From an uncultured Psychroserpens sp. (GTDB taxonomy: Bacteria > Bacteroidota > Bacteroidia > Flavobacteriales > Flavobacteriaceae), in NCBI RefSeq assembly GCF_947500255.1, contig NZ_CANMRL010000005.1, positions 186,001-250,000 on the forward strand: a DNA stretch of 64,000 nt, written 5' to 3'. Every line of letters starts with the position of its first letter. Position 1 is the first letter of the stretch. This document shows, piece after piece, positions 57,891-64,000 of the stretch. Made by a program: the position numbers and the translations under genes. A model generated the notes under the pieces. It was not told the origin of the DNA. It searched no databases and saw nothing but the letters and a program-made list of their open reading frames with translations.

Positions 57891-58115
57891 TTAATCTTCT
57901 ACAACATGAAGTACAGGTGTTTTATTAACCCATTTTCCATTTTTAGATTCACCTAAAATAAGGACATCTTTGGAATGCTCATATTCTTTTATAGTTCGCA
58001 TCATCTGTTCCTTGGTGTCTCTGTGTAATTTAATTCCAGTACTTTTACCTTTATTTCGTATTTCTAAATAGAATCCATCTCTGAATTTTATTGGTCTTGT
58101 TGGAGGTCTTCCCAT
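57891..58115 (-). CDS. Small conserved basic protein (74 aa)
   Basis: The 74-residue protein begins MGRPPTRPIKFRDGFYLEI and continues with a GKSTGIKLHRDTKEQMM segment and KDVLILGESKNGKW. It looks like a single small beta/alpha domain with high positive charge. I start at the ATG at 58115. A longer frame to 58262 would add a hydrophobic, low-information extension. I recall similar short proteins in related Flavobacteriaceae but no function. A DNA- or RNA-binding role is possible from charge only. Confidence 0.65.
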   Translation of the reverse strand: MGRPPTRPIKFRDGFYLEIRNKGKSTGIKLHRDTKEQMMRTIKEYEHSKDVLILGESKNGKWVNKTPVLHVVED

Positions 58116-58466
58116 GTATATATATTTGTAGTAATAGTCTCGCATATTAGTAAAAAAAACACCAATATGCAAGCTATTTATTAATAATTCAAAGGTAATG
58201 ATTTTAAATCCTGTAAACCAGTCATTTACATAGATATAACTTATTGCCTTATAGATGGTCATTATGCCTAAAAGATGTTATACTTTCAAATATTTGTTTT
58301 TTTAATAAATGGCATGGAACAAAATATTAAAGGTTTAATATTATACGCATGATTTATTCTTTTTTATGCTAACGTACTTTATACGAAAGCATTAGTTTTA
58401 GTATGTATTTTACTGTTTATTACAATCAATACTTTTTCGTATTTTTAAACTGAAAAAACAGATCAA
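58116..58466. other. Non-coding gap before the DUF2461 gene
   Basis: About 350 bases without a convincing gene. A spaced inverted repeat GCATATT (58142-58148) / AATATGC (58164-58170) lies just upstream of the small basic protein gene. No tRNA, leader peptide or terminator was recognised. The AT-rich remainder presumably holds promoters for the two divergent genes. Confidence 0.4.
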
Positions 58467-59147
58467 ATGGCAACTCCAAAATTCTCAAAAGAGATTCTAG
58501 ACTTCTTTAAAAAATTAGAAAAAAATAATGATCGTGATTGGTTCAACGAGCATAAAAAAGAATTTAAAACCAATGAGGCAAAAGCAAAAGAGGCATATCA
58601 ATTTATCTACGATACTTTAAATAAACATGACGTTGTTGATGAATTTAAATTATTCAGAATTTATAGAGATGTACGATTTTCAAAAAATAAGTTGCCATAT
58701 AAAACGCACTTTGGTGGATCTTTCCACAGAAAAAAACCAGAACTACGAGGAGGATATTATGTTCATATTCAACCCAATAATGAATCCTTTATCGCGACTG
58801 GTTTTTGGGAACCCAATAAAGATGACTTATTAAGAATACGTCGAGAGTTTGAACAGGATGATGAAGAGATACGCAAAATTATAGGTCAGAAAAAATTTAA
58901 GTCAGTTTGGGGAGATTTTGTTGGAGATGAACTAAAAACTGCGCCAAGAGATTTTGATAAAGATCATCCAGCTATAGATCTTATTAGGAAAAAACAATAC
59001 ATTTTTACAAAAAAATATACGGATAAAGAGGTGACAAGTGATGACTTTATAGGTGATGTTAATTCTTCATTTAAAGTCATTAGACCATTTTTTGATTATA
59101 TGAGCGATGTGCTAACAACCAATTTGAATGGAGAATCTATTATTTAA
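58467..59147 (+). CDS. DUF2461 domain protein
   Basis: The 226-residue protein fits DUF2461 (TIGR02453): it starts KFSKEILDFFKKLEKNNDRDWFNEHKKEF, has FRIYRDVRFSKNKLPYKTHFGG, and a GGYYVHIQPNNESFIATGFW core. The family is widespread in Bacteroidota and biochemically unknown. It overlaps the convergent small gene by four bases. The length and the domain borders are normal. Confidence 0.88.
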   Translation: MATPKFSKEILDFFKKLEKNNDRDWFNEHKKEFKTNEAKAKEAYQFIYDTLNKHDVVDEFKLFRIYRDVRFSKNKLPYKTHFGGSFHRKKPELRGGYYVHIQPNNESFIATGFWEPNKDDLLRIRREFEQDDEEIRKIIGQKKFKSVWGDFVGDELKTAPRDFDKDHPAIDLIRKKQYIFTKKYTDKEVTSDDFIGDVNSSFKVIRPFFDYMSDVLTTNLNGESII

Positions 59148-59557
59148 ATAGCTTTTGCCAATGGTTGTGTAAATAATTGAATATTACTAACTAGGCGTTC
59201 TTTGACAATATTCATCATACGCTTATTTAATGCTGAAGAATTTTGAATATATAGCTCATATTCTTCGACGGTGAATTGTCCGATGATCATTCCCTTTACT
59301 GAATTTCTAAACTTCATGTCTTTATGAATAGCATTTTCTATATAAGCTAATTGTTTAGTCAAGGATAGATCATAAAATACATTTTTCCGTTTTTCTATAT
59401 AGTTTCTAAACACGAGAATCAATAGGTGGTTTTGCATTTTTATTATAGGACGTAAGGTCGCATTTTGAAAGCACTCATCAGTGGTCATTGAATCATTAAC
59501 TTGTGCTGAAGCTATTATAGGGCGTATAGATTTTAAGTTAGTAGATCGATCATTCAT
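59144..59557 (-). CDS. Conserved Flavobacteriia protein of unknown function
   Basis: The 137-residue protein is mostly helical. It contains FQNATLRPIIKMQNHLLILVFRNYI and a run LSLTKQLAYIENAIHKDMKFRNS, followed by GMIIGQFTVEEYELYIQNSSALNKRMMNIV. Similar proteins occur throughout Flavobacteriaceae, sometimes labelled glyoxalase without cause; no VOC metal ligands are visible. No operon partners are on the same strand. Function unknown. Confidence 0.65.
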   Translation of the reverse strand: MNDRSTNLKSIRPIIASAQVNDSMTTDECFQNATLRPIIKMQNHLLILVFRNYIEKRKNVFYDLSLTKQLAYIENAIHKDMKFRNSVKGMIIGQFTVEEYELYIQNSSALNKRMMNIVKERLVSNIQLFTQPLAKAI

Positions 59558-59638
59558 GGCTTTAATTTTTATTAAATATAGACATTAAGCATTCTAAATA
59601 TTTAGACTGTTTTATATGTTGTCAACGGTGTTATTAAC

Positions 59639-59673
59639 AAAAAGCGCAATGTTACAATTACACTACGCTTTTT
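59639..59673. terminator. Probable terminator after the SDR gene
   Basis: AAAAAGCG (59639-59646) pairs with CGCTTTTT (59666-59673). The inner part adds a short imperfect stem. Placed downstream of the SDR stop on the minus strand, it can terminate that unit, and its symmetric A/T ends would also work on the plus strand. Confidence 0.65.
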
Positions 59674-59704
59674 GAAACCAATCTAATCAATCTATCAATT
59701 TTAT

Positions 59705-60454
59705 TTATATCTGGCTCAAACCTCCATCAACCTCAAGTTCGATACCATTAATATATGATGCGGCATCTGAAGCTAAGAATAATGCAGTTTTGGCAACCTC
59801 TTCAGACGTTCCAAAACGACCTAAAGGGACTTGTTGAGCAAACCCTTTTCCCATCTCTTCAACAACATCTTCGGGCAATCCCATTTTCCCATAAATTGGT
59901 GTGTTAATTGGTCCTGGTGCTATAGAATTTACTCGAATTCCTCTTGATTTTACTTCTGAAGTAAGTACTCTGGCAAAAGATCTAAGTGCACCTTTACTTG
60001 CAGAGTAAACCCCTAATCCGTCAAATCCCTTTTGGTTTACTATAGAACTAGTAAACAAAATAGTTCCACCATCATTTATATGAGGAAGTGCTTCTTTAGT
60101 AGTTAATATTGGACCTTTTACATTGATGTTAAATATTTCATCGTAATGCGCTTCAGTGATATCTGTAGTTGGAGTAGGTGGTGCAACTCCAGCATTTAGA
60201 AAAAGAATGTCGATATTTCCGTATGTATTCTTGGCCTTTTGAATTAAATCTATATTATCTGATGGTTTAGCTACATCTGCAACCACAGTTATAAATTCAC
60301 CATCCAAATCCTTAGCAACCTCTTCAAGAGCTTCTTTTCGTCTTCCTGCTAGAACAACTTTTGCTCCTTCTTTTAAATAAAGTTTTGCTGTTGCTAAACC
60401 TATTCCGCTATTTGCACCTGTAATCACGGCGACTTTATTTTGTAATGTATTCAT
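59705..60454 (-). CDS. Short-chain dehydrogenase/reductase
   Basis: This 249-residue classical SDR has TGANSGIGLATAKLY near residue 13, LNAGVA near residue 88, a catalytic Ser in LFTSSIVNQ and the YSASKGALRSF Tyr/Lys pair. The C-terminus INGIELEVDGGLSQI is usual for the family. The cofactor loop ending VVLAGRRKEAL suggests NADP. It lies just downstream of a TetR gene and its promoter carries the same palindrome, so it is likely the TetR target. The substrate is unknown; quinone or aldehyde detoxification is a guess. Confidence 0.87.
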   Translation of the reverse strand: MNTLQNKVAVITGANSGIGLATAKLYLKEGAKVVLAGRRKEALEEVAKDLDGEFITVVADVAKPSDNIDLIQKAKNTYGNIDILFLNAGVAPPTPTTDITEAHYDEIFNINVKGPILTTKEALPHINDGGTILFTSSIVNQKGFDGLGVYSASKGALRSFARVLTSEVKSRGIRVNSIAPGPINTPIYGKMGLPEDVVEEMGKGFAQQVPLGRFGTSEEVAKTALFLASDAASYINGIELEVDGGLSQI

Positions 60455-60471
60455 AAAATGTAATTATTGTT

Positions 60472-60493
60472 ATTTGAAACAATCGTTTCAAAT
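60472..60493. promoter_or_regulatory. Palindromic TetR operator in front of the SDR gene
   Basis: ATTTGAAAC-AATC-GTTTCAAAT is a 22-base inverted repeat with nine-base perfect arms. It lies 18 bases upstream of the SDR ATG and 14 bases after the tetR stop. A near-identical site precedes tetR. Confidence 0.75.
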
Positions 60494-60507
60494 TGGGTTA
60501 AAAAAAA

Positions 60508-61089
60508 TTAAATTAATGTTTGAAGTATTGTTTTAATAATACCTTTTAAATGATCTTTATCTTGAACCAAAATACCAGTCATTCTAAATCCCTGAAGAGA
60601 ACTAAAAAGATACAATGCATATTCGCTCGCTATTTTATTAGTATTAATGTCACCTTGATTTTGACCTCTAGAAACCAAATCTTCCAGAAAGTCTAAAGTG
60701 TTTTTTTGGTCTCGATTTAAAAACGATGTTATTTTGTCATCATGATTAGCCATTTCAGACTTACAATTAGTAATAAAACAGCCTTTGTCATTACTATCAC
60801 TGATCATTTCTTCCAAATACATATTGAATAATAATTCAATGGCTTCAATAGCATTTTTTGCATCCAACAACACATTAGAATTTTTCTTTTGATACTTATA
60901 CTGATAGGCTTTTAGACAATCTAAATATAAATGTAGTTTGCATCCAAAAGAATTGTAAATACTTGATCTATTTAGACCAGTTGCATCAACTAAATCTTGC
61001 ATGGAGGTCGCGTTGTAACCTTTGTCATGAAACACTTCTGTGGCTTGCGCTACAACTAAATCTCTATTAAAGGTTTCTACTTTTGGCAT
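60508..61089 (-). CDS. TetR/AcrR family transcriptional regulator
   Basis: The 193-residue regulator has an N-terminal helix-turn-helix (about residues 8-52): AQATEVFHDKGYNATSMQDLV followed by GLNRSSIYNSFGCKLHLY. The C-terminal ligand domain is variable. I start at the ATG at 61089 (MPKVETFNRD), because an operator palindrome lies at 61095-61114. A TTG start at 61113 would put the operator inside the gene. It is followed by the SDR gene on the same strand. Autoregulation and SDR repression are inferred. Confidence 0.88.
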   Translation of the reverse strand: MPKVETFNRDLVVAQATEVFHDKGYNATSMQDLVDATGLNRSSIYNSFGCKLHLYLDCLKAYQYKYQKKNSNVLLDAKNAIEAIELLFNMYLEEMISDSNDKGCFITNCKSEMANHDDKITSFLNRDQKNTLDFLEDLVSRGQNQGDINTNKIASEYALYLFSSLQGFRMTGILVQDKDHLKGIIKTILQTLI

Positions 61090-61094
61090 ATCTA

Positions 61095-61114
61095 TTTGAA
61101 ATGAACGTTTCAAA
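61095..61114. promoter_or_regulatory. TetR operator in front of tetR
   Basis: TTTGAAAT-GAAC-GTTTCAAA has the same arms and spacing as the palindrome at 60472-60493, with one mismatch. It lies five bases upstream of the tetR ATG at 61089, fitting autorepression. Confidence 0.7.
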
Positions 61115-61208
61115 ATTAAGTATTATTTTTTTATCTAACTGTTAAAGTTTTGTTATACTGAAATTTCTTAAAATTGGATAATGCATTATCTTTGATAAAA
61201 ACAGTAAC

Positions 61209-62093
61209 ATGAAATTTGGAAGTGTGGAGAACCCTCAGGATTTAGACCTTAGTTTACCTCAAGATCATATCGATACAGCTGGAGTTTTGAGCAAGTTTAA
61301 AGATGATAATATTCCTGAGATCTATGTTGGATGTGCTAAATGGAATAGAGCCGATTTAAAAGGGTTTTATCCTAGAGGAACTAAAGATGAATTGGTTTAT
61401 TATTCAAACCAGTTTAACTCTATAGAGCTCAATGCAACGTTCTACCGCATTTTTCCGCCTGAACAATTTTCAAAATGGTATGACAAAACACCTAAAGGAT
61501 TTAAGTTTTTTCCTAAATTAAATCAAGAAATTAGTCATTGGAAACGTCTAAATGAAGTAAGTGCAGTTGTTGATAGTTACTTAGATAGTGCCATCAACCT
61601 CAAAGAAAAACTTGGAACTATTTTTTTACAAATGCATTCTAATTTTGCGCCGAAAGATTTCAATAGAGTAGTGCACTTTATTGAGAGCTGGCCCAAAGAA
61701 ATAGATTTGGCCGTTGAGTTTAGACATACAAATTGGTATAATGATGAAGCTGTGGCAAATCAGTTGTATGATTTGTTAGAGAGCAATACTGTTTCTAATG
61801 TGATTGTAGATACTGCTGGAAGACGAGATTTAATGCATATGAGACTAACAAATGCAACGGCTTTTGTACGTTATGTTGGTGCAAATCATGCAAGCGATTA
61901 TACGCGATTGGATGATTGGGTTATTCGTTTAAAGGAATGGAAAGCGCAAGGTATAAAGGAAATAGATTTCTTTATTCATCAAAACATTGAAAAAGAATCC
62001 CCATTATTATCTGCTTATTTTATTAAAAAGCTAAATGCAGAACTAGGTTACGATTTAAAAGTTCCAAATGAGGACAATGGCACCTTATTTTAG
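61209..62093 (+). CDS. DUF72 family protein
   Basis: The 294-residue protein fits the DUF72 (YecE-like) TIM-barrel family: VGCAKWNRADLKGFYPRGTKDELVYYSNQFNSIELNATFY in the N-terminal third, then FKFFPKLNQEISHWKRL and LAVEFRHTNWYNDE. A C-terminal region IKEIDFFIHQNIEKESPLLSAYFIKKLN completes the barrel. The biochemical role is unknown. It is divergent from tetR, with the tetR operator 95 bases upstream. Length is normal. Confidence 0.88.
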   Translation: MKFGSVENPQDLDLSLPQDHIDTAGVLSKFKDDNIPEIYVGCAKWNRADLKGFYPRGTKDELVYYSNQFNSIELNATFYRIFPPEQFSKWYDKTPKGFKFFPKLNQEISHWKRLNEVSAVVDSYLDSAINLKEKLGTIFLQMHSNFAPKDFNRVVHFIESWPKEIDLAVEFRHTNWYNDEAVANQLYDLLESNTVSNVIVDTAGRRDLMHMRLTNATAFVRYVGANHASDYTRLDDWVIRLKEWKAQGIKEIDFFIHQNIEKESPLLSAYFIKKLNAELGYDLKVPNEDNGTLF

Positions 62094-62096
62094 GCT

Positions 62097-62711
62097 CTAA
62101 TAGTTTGGAATATTCAATCCTAATATAATATCCCTGTTAGCCGATTTAATCGCTCCATTACCTTTTAATGTTATAACTCCTGATCCGCCTCTAGGCTTCT
62201 TTCTGTTTAAAATGTTTGATGTAATATTTGGATCATCAGAAAAGTAAAAATCCTCAACGTAATAGGCATTAATGTCTTGTTCTTTCACTGTTATGTGTAT
62301 ATGTTGCGGCACAGTAGAGTTTGGGTATGAAGCTGGACGTGTTGTGTAAAACTCATAGCGCCCATTTTTATCTGTCTTTAGCCATGTTCTTAAATAGCCA
62401 TGATCTTTTCCCCAGCCTTTTGATGACGCATTTGTTGGATAACGACCATTTTGATCGGTGTGATACACATATAAAATAACATCCTTAGCTGATGTTTTTG
62501 CATCTTTTTTATAAACGGTACCACTAACCTTAATCTTATTCGGCATGGTGTCAAAACCATAAATTGTATCAACAGATTTTAATGTTCTTTGTCCATATTC
62601 ATTAACAGCTTCACAGCCTTGACATGGTCCTCCAACTTCAGTGTTTTGTGATTGAGCGCAAGCACTTACAAGTAATACTATGCAAACTACTAGTGTGATT
62701 AAATGTTTCAT
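62097..62711 (-). CDS. Intradiol ring-cleavage dioxygenase-like lipoprotein
   Basis: The 204-residue protein has a lipoprotein signal (LLVSACAQSQ, Cys20) and an intradiol-dioxygenase-like beta-sandwich. Candidate iron ligands are Tyr in YVYHTDQNGRYP, Tyr in YEFYTTRPASYP and the His pair in VPQHIHITV. Cytosolic catechol dioxygenases lack such anchors, so the substrate is unlikely to be an ordinary catechol pathway intermediate. I start at the ATG at 62711 (MKHLITLVV); a longer frame adds 13 residues ahead of the signal. Neighbours do not suggest a pathway. Confidence 0.8.
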   Translation of the reverse strand: MKHLITLVVCIVLLVSACAQSQNTEVGGPCQGCEAVNEYGQRTLKSVDTIYGFDTMPNKIKVSGTVYKKDAKTSAKDVILYVYHTDQNGRYPTNASSKGWGKDHGYLRTWLKTDKNGRYEFYTTRPASYPNSTVPQHIHITVKEQDINAYYVEDFYFSDDPNITSNILNRKKPRGGSGVITLKGNGAIKSANRDIILGLNIPNY

Positions 62712-62841
62712 TTTGATTGATTTAGCCTTATAAAAATAATATTCCCACAATATTTGAAGGTTTGATTAAGAAAAGTTTAGAAAAAGATTAACAACAGATT
62801 ATGTGTTTTGCCAATAAATGCCAATCTTTACATAAAAAAGT

Positions 62842-63231
62842 ATGAGATTTCACACACGTAAATGGGTAAAACCTGAAGACTTAAACCCTAACCATACCTT
62901 ATTTGGAGGACAGCTACTAGCATGGATCGACGAAGAAGCAGCCTTATATACGATCATTCAGTTGGAAAACTCAAAAATAGTCACAAAGTATATGTCTGAA
63001 ATCAACTTTATGGCTTCTGCCAAGCAAGGTGATATTATAGAAATTGGTATAGAAGTTATTAAGTTTGGTCGCTCATCTTTAACTATGAAATGTGAGGTTC
63101 GGAATAAAATGACTAGAGAAACCATACTCACTGTAGACAATATCATTATGGTTAACCTAGGTGATGATGGAAAACCAGCACCTCATGGTAAAACTGAAGT
63201 GGAGTTTGTAAAAGATAGGTTAGAGGAGTAA
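62842..63231 (+). CDS. Acyl-CoA thioesterase, hotdog fold
   Basis: The 129-residue protein is a single hotdog domain of the YciA/ACOT type. NPNHTLFGGQLLAWIDEEAAL holds the usual active-site Asp and Gly-rich helix start, and VTKYMSEINFMASAKQGDIIEIG matches the following strands. Such enzymes hydrolyse medium or long acyl-CoA. It abuts the convergent MscS-like gene. Length is normal. Confidence 0.85.
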   Translation: MRFHTRKWVKPEDLNPNHTLFGGQLLAWIDEEAALYTIIQLENSKIVTKYMSEINFMASAKQGDIIEIGIEVIKFGRSSLTMKCEVRNKMTRETILTVDNIIMVNLGDDGKPAPHGKTEVEFVKDRLEE

Positions 63232-64000
63232 CTATGCTGTTATTCCTGTTGTCAATTCATAAACCTCTAATTCAAAATATGGGACAGCAGCTAGAGCATG
63301 ATCGAAGATATCTGACATGATATACTCATAATTTTCCCAACGTTTGTCACTACTAAAACAGTAGATTTCTAAAGGCAATCCTTGTGGTGTTGGTGCTAAT
63401 TGACGCGTCATAATTGTCATGTCTTTATTAATCGCTGAGTGATTTTCAATATAGGTTTGAATGTACTTTCTAAATACGCCTATGTTGGTAAAATTTCTAC
63501 CGTTAATGAGTATAGACTTATCCACATTTTTTTCCTCATTAGATGCTCTTATAACAGTTTGTCCATGATTTAAATAATCACTGATCAACTCTATTTTTTT
63601 CAATTTTTCTATCGACTGGTCATCTAAATATTTAACGCTAGTTGCCTTTAAAATAATAGAACGTTTAATACGTCTGCCACCAGACTGACTCATACCTCTC
63701 CAATTTTTAAAAGAATCAGAGATTAATGCATAAGTTGGAATTGTAGTTATCGTTTTATCAAAATTTTGAACTTTCACTGTTGCCAAATTGATCTCGATAA
63801 CGTCGCCATCTGCACCATATTTTTCAAAAGTAATCCAATCACCAATGCGAACCATATCATTTATCGATACCTGAATACTAGCAACAAAACCAAGAATAGT
63901 ATCTCTAAATACTAAAATAATTACTGCTGAGGCAGCTCCTAAAGTCGTCACGAACTTCCAAAATGAAATACCACTAATAATGGCAAAAGATGAAAATATA
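63232..64000 (-). CDS. Mechanosensitive ion channel, MscS type (5' end outside window)
   Basis: The frame is open to the window edge without a stop, so the true start lies beyond 64000; the GTG at 63951 is internal. The visible part has the pore-lining TM3 region (WKFVTTLGAASAVIILVF), RDTILGFVASIQVSINDMVRIGDWI and the MscS beta domain (GDVIEINLATVKVQNFDKTITTIPTYALISDSFKNW). The C-terminal cytosolic part ends FELEVYELTTGITA. It should open on membrane tension in hypo-osmotic shock. The sensor part is missing from view. Confidence 0.88.
   Translation of the reverse strand, partial: IFSSFAIISGISFWKFVTTLGAASAVIILVFRDTILGFVASIQVSINDMVRIGDWITFEKYGADGDVIEINLATVKVQNFDKTITTIPTYALISDSFKNWRGMSQSGGRRIKRSIILKATSVKYLDDQSIEKLKKIELISDYLNHGQTVIRASNEEKNVDKSILINGRNFTNIGVFRKYIQTYIENHSAINKDMTIMTRQLAPTPQGLPLEIYCFSSDKRWENYEYIMSDIFDHALAAVPYFELEVYELTTGITA

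Noticed and set aside
58116-58262. Upstream extension of the 74-residue basic protein
   Set aside because: The extra 49 residues are hydrophobic and low in information, and the conserved-looking part begins MGRPPTRP.
61090-61113. TTG start extending tetR by eight residues
   Set aside because: It would place the operator palindrome within the coding sequence, and the ATG at 61089 gives the normal TetR N-terminus.

Overview
The window reads as a chromosomal segment of a marine-type Flavobacteriaceae bacterium (phylum Bacteroidota). The evidence is low G+C, an lpxC-fabZ gene fusion, a PorX-type response regulator with a PglZ domain, a giant secreted protein with a type IX secretion (T9SS) C-terminal domain, TAnnTTTG-like -7 promoter elements and general lack of clear Shine-Dalgarno sequences. 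I saw no rRNA, tRNA, CRISPR array, insertion sequence or prophage. The genus cannot be fixed from the sequence alone.

Layout. (1) 1-11309, minus strand: a surface-polysaccharide cluster with a MurJ/Wzx-like flippase, a GT2 and four GT4 glycosyltransferases, an O-antigen ligase/polymerase-like protein, an MBOAT acyltransferase with an SGNH-like partner, and an asparagine-synthetase-type amidotransferase. (2) 11694-16082, plus strand: a divergent 1462-residue secreted pectate-lyase-like protein with 13 tandem Ig-like repeats and a T9SS sorting domain. (3) 16146-20188: alanine dehydrogenase and a small membrane protein, then an accessory patch of three related membrane proteins, an XRE regulator and a tiny secreted peptide. 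(4) 20347-28946: tsaE, porX and an HD phosphohydrolase, then the lipid A operon lpxD-lpxC/fabZ-lpxA-efp-lpxD2 with an NTF2-like gene. (5) 29051-37268: sucD, an M16 peptidase lipoprotein, fabG, a VWA membrane protein, an SPFH/prohibitin protein and an SH3-like protein. (6) 37350-44526: a complete histidine operon hisGDCBHAF(IE), preceded by a leader peptide with five His codons and mutually exclusive antiterminator/terminator pairings, i.e. a transcription attenuator. (7) 44614-49649: S41 peptidase with a LytTR regulator, a divergent TruA-like enzyme, a TfoX-N protein and tsaD. (8) 49756-57252: tamB, pfkA, gapA and an N-acetylglucosamine-kinase-like gene. (9) 57337-64000: small conserved genes, a TetR/SDR pair that shares a palindromic operator, DUF72, an intradiol-dioxygenase-like lipoprotein, a hotdog thioesterase and a truncated MscS channel.

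The strongest regulatory discovery is the his attenuator. The most uncharacterised patch is the paralogous membrane-protein/XRE/small-peptide island at 17830-20188. Polysaccharide export, lipid A synthesis, TamB, PorX and the T9SS substrate all concern the cell envelope. TsaE and TsaD both serve t6A tRNA modification.
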